Of a stretch of DNA of 64,000 bases, positions 11,385-22,197 are shown one piece after another. The stretch comes from Gerris lacustris. Its lineage: Eukaryota > Arthropoda > Insecta > Hemiptera > Gerridae. Each line of letters opens with the position of its first letter. Positions within the stretch are counted from its first letter, which is position 1. The position numbers were made by a program, and so were the translations under genes. The notes beneath the pieces are model-generated. The model was not told the origin of the DNA. It ran no database searches and saw nothing but the letters and a program-made list of their open reading frames with translations. The stretch covers positions 27,129,101 through 27,193,100 of the forward strand of contig OX578281.1 in assembly GCA_951217055.1 (NCBI GenBank). The letters are read 5' to 3'.

Positions 11385-11935
11385 TTTACTTTTTTATATA
11401 AAGAGAAAGTATTGTAATGGCACGAAAATTCGATTTTGTGATTTACACATTTTGGTCCCCTGTGTCGAAAAAAGTTGTTTTTAAAAAATGTCCGTCTGCC
11501 TGTGCAGACGCCTGGAGCCTAAACTACTGGACCGATTTGACGAAATTTGGCATACATGTTCAGAAAAATCATACCCCGAGGTAAAATCGAAAAATGAATT
11601 TTAGCTTCAAATTTGGGGGCGCTACCCCCCTAACACTCTGAAAAATCATGAAAAAAAAATATATATATTACTCGAAAACGGTTCCGACGATTTTGAAAAA
11701 ATAATAAAATGTAGTCCATTTAAATACGAATCTAACGATGTAAGCCGTTTTTCTGGAAAAAATCTAGTTTCTGAGAAAATAGCTTAAAACGCGGACGGAG
11801 AGAGCCCGGGTTCAGTTCCCCGCCGAAGAGAAGTTATTTGTATGATACATTTTGATGAAATATTCAATAATAATTAAATGTAGCTATGAAAACTAATAAA
11901 TGGATCGTATATGAGAAAGTTTGTCAATTTTTGAT
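11385..11935 (+). repeat. Family B dispersed repeat (copy 3)
   Basis: The fullest plus-oriented copy. It has the hairpin 'actttt..agagaaagtattg' at its start, 'cctgtgcagacgcctgg', 'cggttccgacgattttg', 'ttaaatacgaatctaacga', the T-arm-like 'gggttcagttccccgcc' near 11,807-11,825, and 'aactaataaatgg' near its end. It provides the uninterrupted version of the AAATACGA site used by the MITE at 4,980. Confidence 0.8.
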
Positions 11936-13240
11936 CAATTTTTTATATTCGAGGGCTAACTAAATAACTAAGAACTAGCTAAGAACCATAATATTTGAAG
12001 ATTATTATATATATATAATATAATATTCCAGACCAGACAAATTAAATTATTTCTAACATTTTCAATCTTCAAAAGTTCAAATAAAGAATTAAATACTTCA
12101 AAGTAAAATTATAATTTTCTAAAAATAAAATAGTCAATATTATTTTTCTTAAAAAAACAAATAAAAGTACGACATTAATAACGCAAATAAAATCCATATA
12201 ATTATGTCAGTTAAAAAAAGTAAATATTGTGACGTTTTAGAAAACAGAAATAAATTTTTAAAAAATACTCAGACCTACATGGTAATCTAACCTTCCGTGA
12301 AATGTGATTGTCAGAGACATCTAGCGGCAAAAGTATGCAACAAGCTTTAGGGTATACGCAGCCTTAACTTGATTTATTATAAATAACGTAATAGCATTGT
12401 TTACTGGGATAACCACGATGCAACCTCCTTTGTTACATTCAGAAAGGCATCAATCACTCTTCGCTGGAATTTCGGATATCGTCTCCCAGACTCGATATAC
12501 GTATACGTGTATCGATACTCATGTAAGTACGTTACGAACGTACTACTACGCACCACACACTGGACCTCAAGCTGAGCGCGGACGCACATCGCTTCTTGTA
12601 GAAGCGTTTCCGCGCACGAGCACGTGTCTTCAAGTCTCCAATTCTTCATGTTTTAATATAATATTAACTTAGTCTCAGGGCCCTCAGCTTCATCTTTATA
12701 AACTCAATTCACATCTTCTCTTTTCACCGAGTCCGGGAAGAAGACATCGTAACTTGCAGCCTGCAGCCATCGTCGCAGGCATGCGGCTAAGTCACCACGG
12801 CTAAGTCCATTTTATTACTTATCTAAAATTTATGTATCATTAACTTAAATTCAGTGTGAATGTGAGTGTGAATGATTGTTTTGGTGTGAAACAATTTTGC
12901 TTTGTATAACTTAACTTTAACTTGTATGAATGAAGCTTCACTTCCTTTAAATTCGTTTTTTTATGATCAATTGTCTGTATTTGGTTTCGGAACAAGTACA
13001 GACAATTAATCTAATTTAACTTCACTTTCTTTTTAAATCTGTAAAACAACTGCTGGTTACCATTTTACATCGTGGCATGTGCCACATTTATTTCTTTTTT
13101 TTATATATTATAATGCTCGTTCGTTAACCAATTTCTTTGTTCGTATTACTTTATTTTTCCCTTTCGGGTGGTCCTTTGGATATTCATATATTTCATTTCA
13201 GACAGTTTTTTGGAAATCATATAACTTAGATCATCATATA
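11936..13240. other. AT-rich, with a GC-richer patch at 12,390-12,800
   Basis: Mostly AT-rich. The patch at 12,390-12,800 has short inverted strings (TACGTATACGT, TACGTTACGAACGTA) and overlapping open frames on both strands (91 and 82 residues). None resembles a family I know. It could be a CpG-richer regulatory segment or a retroelement terminal piece; I cannot tell which. Confidence 0.4.
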
Positions 13241-13244
13241 AGGT

Positions 13245-13320
13245 GATTTCTCTCTGTCTATCTCCCATTGTTAATAATAATTATAATTTGATTTAAATTA
13301 AAATTTAAACTTTCCATAGT
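13245..13320 (+). mobile_element. SINE family S1 tail (copy 3)
   Basis: 'ctctctgtctatctccc' followed by 'attgttaataataatt' matches the reverse complement of 7,655-7,705, the tail of the tRNA-derived SINE. The tRNA-like head is absent, so this is a 5'-truncated fragment. Confidence 0.6.
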
Positions 13321-13484
13321 ATGAATACTACCAAAAACTTAATTCAACCTTCAAACTTCAAAATCAAACTTAAAAATTGATTTTTTTCTTTGAATTTAAA
13401 ATTTCTTTAAAAAATAATCTTTATCGACTTTTAGACGTTTCATGGTTTCATTATAAACACACATTAATCTCCATTATTTGTCGG

Positions 13485-13570
13485 ATAAGTAGTAATAACC
13501 CTAGTAATAATAGTACCCCCTTAATAATAGTAACCCTAATAATAATAGTAGTAATAACCCTTAACAAATT
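13485..13570. repeat. TAATAG/CCC-rich simple repeat
   Basis: An imperfect low-complexity tract of TAATAATAGTA units interspersed with CCC. An open frame across it is not credible as a gene. Confidence 0.8.
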
Positions 13571-15445
13571 GACCAAGTAGTCTAAAGGTTGATTTAATAA
13601 AATGTCACAATATTTTAACACTAAAAGACAAACAAAAAATAGAGTCGAATAAAATAAATAGGTTTAGAGAACAAATAGTTAACAGGCGAATTCCTTATAC
13701 TTTCATTCGTATACGGAAAAATATAAAGGTGTTAATAGAAAGCACACACACTTAAACAAAATAAAGGCTAAATAGAAGAAAGCAAAATTTTCAAGAATCT
13801 GTAAACATTTTTCATTTTTGTTTTCTCACATAAATCCTTTTTAACCGGTTTTAACCCAGGTGCAAACAAAGACACTTAACCTTCTCAGTGATAAATGTGG
13901 AGATTTAGGCAGGTTGAAGATTACACTGTCGATGAGTTAAGAGAGAGAGAGTGAGTCTACTTGTTAAAAGGATGCTCGAGCGGTGATTGAAACGATCGGG
14001 GAAAACCTCGCTCCAGGTGGTCCTGAAAAGGCCCGTTCTCATCGGGTGAGGAACGAGAGGACAATGAGGAGCTTGCCGAACTTCACGATTGTAAGTAGCC
14101 TCTTTGTGAAGAGGTGCTCACTCTCCTCGTTCGGGATTAGTAGCTAGGGAGACCTCTTCAAGAGTAAGCCTCTTCCCTTTAATGCCTGGTGAGTGCTCCA
14201 CTCGCTCTTCTATCTCTCCCAATCTAACTAGTTCGAGTAAAAGCCGATAGAGTGAAGCACTTCTTTTCTTTTTGTGTTAGAGTGTTAGAACCAATAATTC
14301 AACGGAATAAAAAGAGTAATGGGGGGGGGGGGGGGGGGGGGTTTGGTTCAATGTTATCTTAACATTACTTTATTCCCATTCTAAAGTGCTTTTTTTTGTA
14401 TTCGGACTTCAAGTAGATTTATTGTTATGTTGTATAATTTAAAAACTCGAAAAAAAAAGCTTTCAACTTTCTGTGGTTTTTCCGCTTAATTCTTCTCCGG
14501 TTTCGCGGACAATTTCTTTTTTTTCTGAATGTTCTTCAAGTGAACTCAGACAGACATAAAAAAGTGCTCCATGAATCGGAAACTATTAAAAAATGAAAAA
14601 AAGAAGCAAGAAACGTTAAATTGAGGAAGCCACTAGACAGTTTACGAAACGTACAAAACGACTTGACTTATAAATCAAATCAAATTGTCTGTCACACTCA
14701 AAGAGAGAAAAGAAAGGAGAAAAACCTGCGAGATAAATCGAAATGGTTTTATTCTTCCTCCACGTAATTGTCAACAATTAAGAGCTTTTTTTAACTTAAA
14801 AAAGAAAACCGACGGAAAAACCAATCATAAATTAAAATGAAACCACATTAAAAAAAAGTCATGGAGTGAATAGAAAATATTTCCTACATAAACCTCACTG
14901 GAGGAAATTCATGAAAAATAAAAATCCTAAAATACTTCAGTGGTTTTCCACTCTTAAAGTAACAAAAGGACTTCAAAATACAGTAATGACACTCTTCATG
15001 CAAAGGAACAACAGTTGAAATTAAGTTATTTTTCAAGTATGATGTCCTCTCTCAAATATAAAGAGTGCGAACTGCGCCGGTTAGGCAGGCATTCACGAAA
15101 TTATCAAGCTTGTAATAACAGATCAGTTTGACTAGCTGCCCATTCAACATTTTAGTAATGTTTAATAAAGAAATTTGCAAAAAAAAACTCATAATAAGTA
15201 AATTATGATCGATTTTTCAGGCATGAATATGACAAACTTAGTTATTTGTAATAATTTATTATATCCCTAACTATGTAACAAGAAAAGAAACTAAAATCAG
15301 AAGAGATCGACTACATTGGGATGATTGAGACTTAAGTAAATAAATGAACACCTGCAACAATTTGCTATTCTTAGTTTATCCCATTAACAATTAAGGTTAA
15401 TAATTTAATATTTAAAGTCGATATTTGAAATTGATTTAGTGATAG
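13571..15445. other. No gene; GC-richer patch and 21-bp poly-G
   Basis: 13,920-14,245 is GC-richer with several complementary strings (GAGGAACGAGAGGA against CTCTCCTCGTTC, and CCTCTTTGTGAAGAGG). It could be structured RNA or a decayed element, but I recognise no family. A run of 21 G lies at 14,321-14,341. The rest is AT-rich and featureless to me. Confidence 0.4.
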
Positions 15446-15479
15446 TTGATAATTTATATAAAACAAAATACTAATCATT

Positions 15480-16045
15480 TTCAAGTGACAATAATTGACC
15501 GAGCGAAGCGAAGTCTATGTTTTAACTTTTTCTCCCCCGGTCTTGCCCAGGTACTGGACCGTTTTGCATTTCGTTTGAAAATGTTTGTTAGGCGCTTACG
15601 ACCAAACGCTTTGTTCGATTTTCTTCAAATTTGGCATGGATGTTCTTTGAAGTCATAAAAAATAACGTATGAGTTTTATATTTAATGAATTTCATTTTTA
15701 CATTTAAAAAAAAAAAATTAAAATTAAAATTAAAATAAATATTTTTTGTTTATCTTGAAATTTGGCATGAATATTCCTCCAAGTCTGGCAAATAAATATA
15801 TATAGTTGTTTTTTTTTGTATATATTTTTTTCTTATTAATTAAAAAAAAAGATTGACTTTTTTCCAAAAAAAATAATAAAATATTTTTATTTTTTCTTGA
15901 AATTTGGAATAGATGTTCCTTTAAGACATTAAAATCGATTTATAAAAAATGTTTAGAACTAGCATAAAAATAACCTTCCCAGCAGGGAATCGAACCCGGC
16001 CTCTCACCGTCCGGCCTCTCCGGGCTGCGCGCGCAACACATTATT
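15480..16045 (+). repeat. Family F dispersed repeat with three internal units
   Basis: Starts with a GAGCGAAGCGAAG string and contains three related phrases 'aaatttgg.at.gatgttc' near 15,628, 15,759 and 15,901, about 130-140 bp apart. It ends in GGGAATCGAACCCGGC near 15,983, the same reversed tRNA-T-arm-like module that ends family B. The overlapping open frames at 15,446-15,658 and 15,949-16,155 follow the repeat and are not genes. Confidence 0.55.
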
Positions 16046-16610
16046 TATTATTTTACAATACACATCCCCATTATTCTTTTTTAATTGCTTACTGTTCATT
16101 ACCAACAAGTCTATTTTGTCTTTCGTCGACGAGAATATGTATGTATACTTCATAATTGTTAAGATTATTTGTTTTATTTGTCTCTTAATCTTGTAAACTA
16201 AATGTAACCAACTCCCCGACTATTTAGAAAGTCGAACCTTTCACAAATTATTTAATACTGGCTACAATACAATAATCAGTCATTAGTTAATTCATTTGTT
16301 AACTACAAATTAATTAGCAAATCAAATTATTAAGTATTAAATAATTATTAATCAATTTGTTTGTTTTCTGTTTGTCGTCAAATTTTATAGCCTAAATTTG
16401 ACTCGATTCCGAATTTGGGAGGAATTATCCTTGACATTACTAGCGACTTATATAAAGGATTTTTCATTTTTAGACGTCGCGAGGTCTACTGTTCACAGAA
16501 CAACTAGTATTAGTAGTTTTGCTTTTACTTAGTTATCAATCTGATAACTTTTTAATCTATTTTTTGGAAGGATATATAATGTTTCATTTTGTTTCTAGAC
16601 AAAATAAATC
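16046..16610. other. No gene recognised
   Basis: AT-rich sequence with no recognisable element. Confidence 0.5.
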
Positions 16611-16740
16611 GGCACTTGTTTAGATGGTTACTCCCTTTTAAGGGAGTAACCAATTCGTTTTTTTATTTATGTGACCTTGTTTAGTAGGTTACTCCCCTTT
16701 GTTGATTTTAGTTGGTTACTCCCTTTTTTGGTTACTCCCC
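16611..16740 (+). mobile_element. Merlin-type terminus and internal repeats
   Basis: GGCACTTGTTTAGATGGTTA at 16,611 differs at one position from the left end of the MITE at 4,980. It continues into the palindrome GGTTACTCCC..GGGAGTAACC (16,626-16,651) and then three more direct copies of GGTTACTCCC up to 16,740. I read this as the left end of the element that carried the transposase at 17,741. The matching right terminus and target-site duplication were not found, so the element is incomplete or rearranged. Confidence 0.7.
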
Positions 16741-16883
16741 TAATTTCTTGATTTGGCTATTTCTATTTTTAGTTATTATCAATTTTAATATTTAATACAT
16801 TCTTACCCGGGGATGTAGAAAAGCATTGGGGCTTTTGTTGGGGTTAGAATAGGGGGAAAGAGAATATTCGCAAAGAATTTATG

Positions 16884-17365
16884 AAGGGAGTAACCATCTA
16901 AATTAGAACACCCCTTAGACTAATTCAGATGGTTACTCCCCTTTAATAATATTATTAAAGGGGAGTAACCATCTGAACAAGAATACCCCTTAGACTGATT
17001 CAGATAGTTACTCCCCTACACTAATAACAAGGGGAGAGGGGAGTAACCGTCTAAATAAGAAGACCCTTTAGATTAATTCAGATGGTTACTCCCTTTCAAT
17101 AATACGTTAAAAGGGAGTAACTATCTGAATAAGATTGCCCATTAGACTAATTCAGATGGTTACTCCCCTACATTAATACCAAGGGGAGTAACCACCTAAA
17201 TTAGGACACCCCTTACACTAATTCAGATGGTTACTCCCTTTTAATAATATTCTAAAAGGGAGTAACCATCTAAATAGGAATACCCCTTAGACTAATTCAG
17301 ATATTTACTCCCTTTTGAAAAATTCCAAATGGAAAAACAAATTGAATTAGTCTAAGGTGTTTTAT
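16884..17365. repeat. Tandem array of ~74-bp hairpin units
   Basis: Successive units begin TTCAGAT(G/A).TTACTCCC at 16,924, 16,999, 17,077, 17,151, 17,222 and 17,296 (spacing 71-78 bp). In most units the start is followed after ~15 bp by its own reverse complement GGGAGTAACCATCT, and then by a conserved linker (ACCCCTTAGACTAA). Each such unit can fold into a hairpin with stems of about 17-20 bp. The stem sequence is that of the Merlin-type terminus at 16,611. The last unit keeps only the left arm, and the linker then appears inverted at about 17,341-17,360. Confidence 0.9.
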
Positions 17366-17740
17366 TAATAAGATTTAGATTTGGTATTGATGTTTTATGT
17401 TTGTTATGTGATTTTGTTTTTTTTCCGTCTTTGATCCTATTGCATCTCGTTCATACACAAACATAAAAAAATGATTATTATAGTATTTATAAACACATAA
17501 GGACTATGTTAGATTGATATATGGTTGGTTATAAGATTGTATGTTATTGTTATTCCCTTGGTCATATTTGTAATATTTTATGTATTTTTATTTTATATAG
17601 ATTTTTGAGGCGTTTTTTATTTTTTTTATGTCATGTCATGTCAAATTTTATTTTTTTAAAACTTTGACTTTTCAAATTTGGAAGTTGTCTGCGTTTAATT
17701 GTGTGATTTAAATTTATTCATATTTTTAAATAAAACTCAA
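17366..17740. other. Spacer between array and transposase relic
   Basis: AT-rich DNA without repeats I can define, probably the 5' region of the transposase gene. Confidence 0.4.
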
Positions 17741-18259
17741 ATGGACGTGTTAATCGATTTAACCCTAAGAGATGTTTATAAATTAACCGAAGATAAATCT
17801 AATTGGGATCTTTACAAATTCTTACAGGGTAAGTTCTATTTATTTTAATATCTTTAGTTTTTTTTTTAATTTTACTATTGCGTGTTTAGTGTAACAGTAA
17901 TATAGTATTGTATTGTATTCTTATCTGAGCGTTTATTGTTGCTTATAGGTATTGGTGTCTCAAAAAAATCGGGCATGCCAATAAAATGGATGTGGACGAG
18001 ATATGAAACTTCGCCCACCAGTAGGAAGGCGACAGTATGGGACTTGGTGTTGTCCTAGAAAAAATTGTAGAAAAACATTAGGTGCACTGTCTGGGACTTT
18101 CTTTGAAGGAGCCAGATTGGGACTTGTAGAAATTTTTCATCTGAGTTTCTTATGGTGTTTGGGAATTTACACCTATGATGCAATTAAAAGTGAATTGAGA
18201 AGAAGTGATGGCACTAAAATTTCACAAGCAACTGTTGTAGATTATTGTAATTTTTTTAG
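17741..18259 (+). pseudogene. Merlin/IS1016-like transposase relic (N-terminal part)
   Basis: A first exon from ATG at 17,741 (MDVLIDLTLRDVYKL..FLQ) ends at a GTAAGT donor at 17,829. After a ~120-bp intron ending TTATAG (17,948), reading resumes. A frameshift near the A7 run at 17,962-17,968 and a TAA at 17,982 break it. From 18,003 the frame stays open for 86 codons. It holds the second half of a zinc ribbon (WCCPRKNC; first-half cysteines at 17,976 and 17,991), then GTFFEGARL and VVDYCNFFR. This order (FLQ, zinc ribbon, G-S/T-FF, and a D-W/Y-C-N-F-x-R block) is that of ISXO2/Merlin transposases. The downstream DDE catalytic core is not found. A short stretch at 18,853-18,896 after a T-tract and AG may be the next exon but cannot be joined in frame. 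Confidence 0.75.
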
Positions 18260-18499
18260 GTAATTATGCTATTATATTATTATTATGTATTGTAATGATT
18301 ATTATCCACGGTTAGAAAGAAATTATTATCAATTTTAAGATATCGACAAATCTTTCTAGTCAAAGGCTTTGTGGGAGGAAATCTCGTCGTTTATTGATTA
18401 ATTTTTTTTGTATCTTTATATATTTTTGAATATAAAAGCATATATTTGTTTTTCATTATTTCAACATTGTTTTATTCCATTATTGTGATAATAATTTCT

Positions 18500-18615
18500 T
18501 GGTTACTCCCTTTTGGTGAGTAACCAGGACTTGGTTACTCACTTTTGGGGAGTAACCAACAATGGGAGTCCATACAGGGATCTGTATTAATCCATACAGG
18601 GATTAATACAGATAG
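18500..18615. repeat. Merlin-type GGTTACTCCC hairpins and a second inverted repeat
   Basis: GGTTACTCCCTTTTGGTGAGTAACC and GGTTACTCACTTTTGGGGAGTAACC-like hairpins sit side by side (18,509-18,558). Next to them is TCTGTATTAATCC / GGATTAATACAGA, another inverted pair (18,581-18,611). They lie about 250 bp beyond the transposase relic, so the terminal motif occurs on both sides of it. Confidence 0.75.
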
Positions 18616-19185
18616 TAGGTAGAGGAGAGGGAAGGAGGGGGGGGGGGGCGATTTAGAAGAGAAGAAAATACATTGTTATTCAAATTCCAATATTGCTCTT
18701 GATTTATATACATTAAGCTCAACCAGACACCATGGAATAAATTTAAAATCCCCTCTCATTTATTACATCTTCCACTAATGGTCTGCATGTAAATCTATTA
18801 TTTATATATAAACTACTTGTATTTTTTATTTATTTATTTTTTTTTTTTTTACAGATGACCCAAATTTAATTGGATTATATATTGCAACCACCGTGTAGGT
18901 TAATTAAAATTGTTCGTTTGTAGATGTCATCTGGTAATTTATGCACTTCATTTTGCAATAATATGAATATTTCAACAGAGTTGTTTTGTTAGGATCGTAT
19001 ATTATCCTTAAAATATCAAAAAAATTAAGTAAAATACTACAGAACTTTCCTTTTAAATTAATGAAAAACATTGCTTTACTGCGCCATTGATAAATAATGA
19101 AGAATCCAATGAAATTGTCTCTCTACGTAAACAATAATAATTTCGGGCTTTATAAAGCCATCTACAGTGCCTATGAACCAACAAT
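18616..19185. other. No gene recognised
   Basis: A purine/G-rich run near 18,620-18,652 and a T-tract near 18,838-18,850; otherwise AT-rich. Confidence 0.5.
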
Positions 19186-19470
19186 ATACGTTAAAACTTA
19201 TAATAATAACCATTTATTGCATATGGTACTGCAAGTCAGTTGTCTATTTATATTGGAAGCCATATTTCTTCATATATGCACTCACCATTTTTTTTTTTTT
19301 TTTTTTTTCATTTACTCTTTGCATTTTATCATCCCATTTACTAGTAGGCCTGCCTCTTTTTCTCATCCTGTTTACTGGCCACCATTCTAATACTTTCTTA
19401 GACCATCCTCCATCTTTGGTTCTTTCCGTGTGTCCTGCTCATGTCCACTTGTTGATTCCAAGCGTTTTTA
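19186..19470 (-). pseudogene. RTE-type LINE 3' end, duplicate fragment
   Basis: Minus-strand reading gives AGHTERTKDGGWSK, WWPVNRMRKRGRPTSKWDD and then a degraded tail. This matches the extreme C-terminus of RTE-type ORF2 proteins (WAGH..R....W...WWP...R..GRP...W.D). It ends in the 3' tail AATAATAACCATTTATTGCA (plus strand, ~19,204). The same tail and coding end recur at 19,617-19,920, so two copies of the 3' end lie in tandem. A T18 tract interrupts it. Confidence 0.75.
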
Positions 19471-19494
19471 TTTGCTTTAATTAATTAAAAAATA

Positions 19495-19613
19495 ATGCAT
19501 TTATTCTGTTGTCTAAAACTAATAATAAATTCATTCTAATGTCTTTATTATGTCAGTTCTTCCGTCTGCCTGCCACAACCTTATAATCTCTTTATTCAGT
19601 TGTACGTACGTCT
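19495..19613 (+). repeat. Family G dispersed repeat (copy 1)
   Basis: 'aataataaattcattctaatg', 'cttattatgtcagttct' and 'gttgtacgtacgtctgtt' recur almost unchanged at 21,630-21,750. A shorter relative is at 22,705-22,800. Here it separates the two RTE 3' ends. Confidence 0.7.
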
Positions 19614-20800
19614 GTTAATAATAACCATTTATTGCATATGGTACGGCAAGTCAGCAAATTGCTGTGGTTGCCTCTAGGCTAAGTTCGTTTTTAACAATTT
19701 TCTTTTCTATTCATATTGGAAGCCATACTTCTTCATATATTTCTCCCATTCTTCTACACATCCTTCTGTCTTTCGCAACCCTTATCCACGTAGCTCCTTC
19801 ACAAACTCTTTTCATTTCATCATCCCATTTACTAGTAGGCCTGCCTCTTTTTTTCTTTCTGTTTACTGGCCACCATTCAAATACTTTCTTAGACCATCCT
19901 CCATCTTACCGTGTGTCCTGCCCATGTCCACTTTCTCAACAATACAACCCTGCCTATATCCTCTAATCCAGTCCTTTTTCTTACCCATTCATTGTTTTTC
20001 CTATCCTTTCATGTTACCCCTATCATGCTCCTCTCCACATGGATCTCACTGTTACTCTAAGCTTGTTCAGTGTCCTTCTATTTAAAACACAAATTTTGTA
20101 TCCATAAGAGATAGCTGGCAGGACTGTATTTCTCCATAATTTAAATTTCTTTTGAATGTCTACACTGAATTAAAATATTCTTTTATTTTTATTATCGGCC
20201 CGTTACAATAATATGACCGCCAACCAATAGCAACTCGTCTGCTCACCTCTCTCATTCTTCTATTATTCTTAGATAATAATCTCCCCAGGTATAAAACTTC
20301 TTCTATTTCTTCACTTTTTATGACAACCCCTTGATTTCTTCCATTACAATTCATTTAAATTAGTTTAGTTTTTGCCACATTTATTTCTAGCCCGACTTCC
20401 TTTCCTTCTCTTTCCAATTCTATAACCATTTCTTGAACCTCATCTACAGAATTCCCGGTAGGTAAGAGGTATATTATCTGCGAATTTCATACATTTCAGT
20501 CTTTCACTATGTATATTTATTCCTCTATTTTCCCAGTTAATCTTCTTAAACAATTGTTCAATGACTCCTAAATAAACTTTTGCCGATGGCACATCGCCTT
20601 TTCGCAAACCTCTTTCAATAAGGATTCCCCTCTCGTCTTTCCCTATGTTAATTTTTATTTTTCCTCCTTTATAAATGAATTCAATTAAATTTATATATTT
20701 TTCCTCCATTTCATTCGCCCTTTAGATTTCAAAAATTCTTCGTAAAAATTCTGTCAAATGCTTTTTTATAATCGATAAACAATATTGCTAAAACTTATTA
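19614..20800 (-). pseudogene. RTE-type non-LTR retrotransposon relic
   Basis: Read on minus from 20,800. First comes motif A (ILFIDYKKAFDRI), then a region ending GLRKGDVPSAKVYLG, which is motif B (normally G.RQGD..SP.LF). Next are NWENRGINIHSERLKCMKFADN, which is motif C with FADN instead of FADD, and EIEEVLYLGRLLSKNNR. The C-terminus reads WTWAGHT, KVFEWWPVN, KKKRGRPTSKWDDEM and VAKDRRM. Frameshifts and stops separate these blocks and the second catalytic Asp of motif C is lost, so the copy is dead. The endonuclease domain and 5' end are missing. The order and phrases fit the RTE clade. It supplies the 3' tail motif shared with 19,204. Confidence 0.85.
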
Positions 20801-21624
20801 ACATTAAAAAAAAAAATCAGAAGAAAGCAAGGAAAAATTAATATTTAATTTTCGTTTTTCAATTTTATTTCGTTTCATTTGATCAACAAACATTAAATTA
20901 GGGATTACAGAAGGAAATCAGCCACATTACTCATTTAATTGATGCAATCATCAATATTAATATTATGTTGTTAGCAAGATGCATATCTCAAAATATTTAA
21001 ACAACATCATCTATGCACACTTTACATTCAAACCAAAACACTAAAAGTCAAACAAAAAGTGCTCACTAGTTGATTCCAGTTAATTAAAAAAAAGATAGTT
21101 GTCTTAGTTAATTAAAAAAAAAAAAAAAAAAATACTTCTTGCATACGAGTCCTCAAGCCAGTGAGACATTTTCATGTTTTCCCTCTGCGTAAACTACCGA
21201 CATAAAATGAAATAAAATCGGTAATTTATTCAAGTAATTGATAAAAGTAGATGGAAGATAAAGATAATTTTTATTCTTATCTCCACACCGGCACTGCCGC
21301 GGCTTGATTACAAACGACTGAATTCAAAGGCGCCGCGCGCCTTCAGGAATTGTTAATATGCCTTCATACTAGGTAGGCCCGAGAGGGCTGAAAGTTGATG
21401 GCAACCTCCTGTACTTTCCCAACTCCCTGTCACACGTCTAAATCTTTTCGACTTTCTTCGGCCCTATGACGTGCGGTGGAGGGAGGCCCAACACCTGGAG
21501 ACTGGATTACACACCTCCTTTAGCTTTTTAACTCCCTGTTATACTTTTCTGAATTTTTAAGCTAAAAGTAACGTAACGTTTTTGACTTATGTTCCATAGC
21601 CTAAACATGAAAATGTCAAAAATT
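20801..21624. other. AT-rich, with a GC-richer patch at 21,280-21,560
   Basis: Contains an A-tract near 21,114-21,131. The GC-richer patch has two similar phrases ('acctcctgtactttcccaactccctgt' type at about 21,405 and 21,510). No coding frame or known family recognised. Confidence 0.45.
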
Positions 21625-21805
21625 ATAAATTTATTCTGTAGTCTAAAACTAATAATAAATTCATTCTAATGTCTTTATTATGTCAGTTCTTCTGTTGCCT
21701 GCCTCAACCTTATTATCTCTTTATTCTGTTGTACGTACGTCTGTTTGCCTGCCATAACCTTATAATCTATTATTACTGCCAGTTCATCCGTCTGCTTATC
21801 ACAAT
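21625..21805 (+). repeat. Family G dispersed repeat (copy 2)
   Basis: Near-identical to 19,495-19,613 over its first ~120 bp, then continues with two further 'gtctg...cacaa(t/c)cttataat' phrases that look like degenerate internal repeats. A weaker match is at 22,705-22,800. Confidence 0.7.
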
Positions 21806-21814
21806 CTTATAATA

Positions 21815-22197
21815 TATTTTTTCCGTGGTAGGCTGTGGAATAGTAACTTTAGAGCCTAAAAAACATATCTAAAATCCATTTTTTCATTACATGGACTTAA
21901 TTTTTTTTTTTATTACTCCTAGCTGTAAAAAAAAAAAAATTTTACGTCCTAGGACGTAAAAAGTATAACTGGTAGTTATCAAAACTTCCGTTTAGCGCTG
22001 CAATCTTTGTTGAAATGCTTTTAGAACGATTAAAATCCGCTAGATGTCAATGCGTTTTATTTATCTCTTCTTATAGGGTAACCTTTCTTTAAGGTTTCTT
22101 TTTTAAGTCAAGTATGTACTAATATTTTTGTTATAATTATATTGATTATTGATTAATATTTAATGTTTATTTATTGTTTGCTACCACGGAAAAAATA
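21815..22197. mobile_element. 383-bp MITE with 17-bp perfect inverted ends
   Basis: TATTTTTTCCGTGGTAG at 21,815-21,831 is the exact reverse complement of 22,181-22,197. If the outer TA on each side is the target duplication, this fits a Tc1/mariner-type MITE; that assignment is inference. The interior has a 22-bp perfect palindrome centred on TCCTAGGA (21,940-21,961) and no coding capacity. Confidence 0.75.

Noticed and set aside
16884..17365. Resemblance to a CRISPR array (palindromic repeats at regular spacing)
   Set aside because: The intervening segments are not unique spacers but conserved linker and loop sequence, the repeats equal a transposon terminus nearby, and the DNA is eukaryotic in character.
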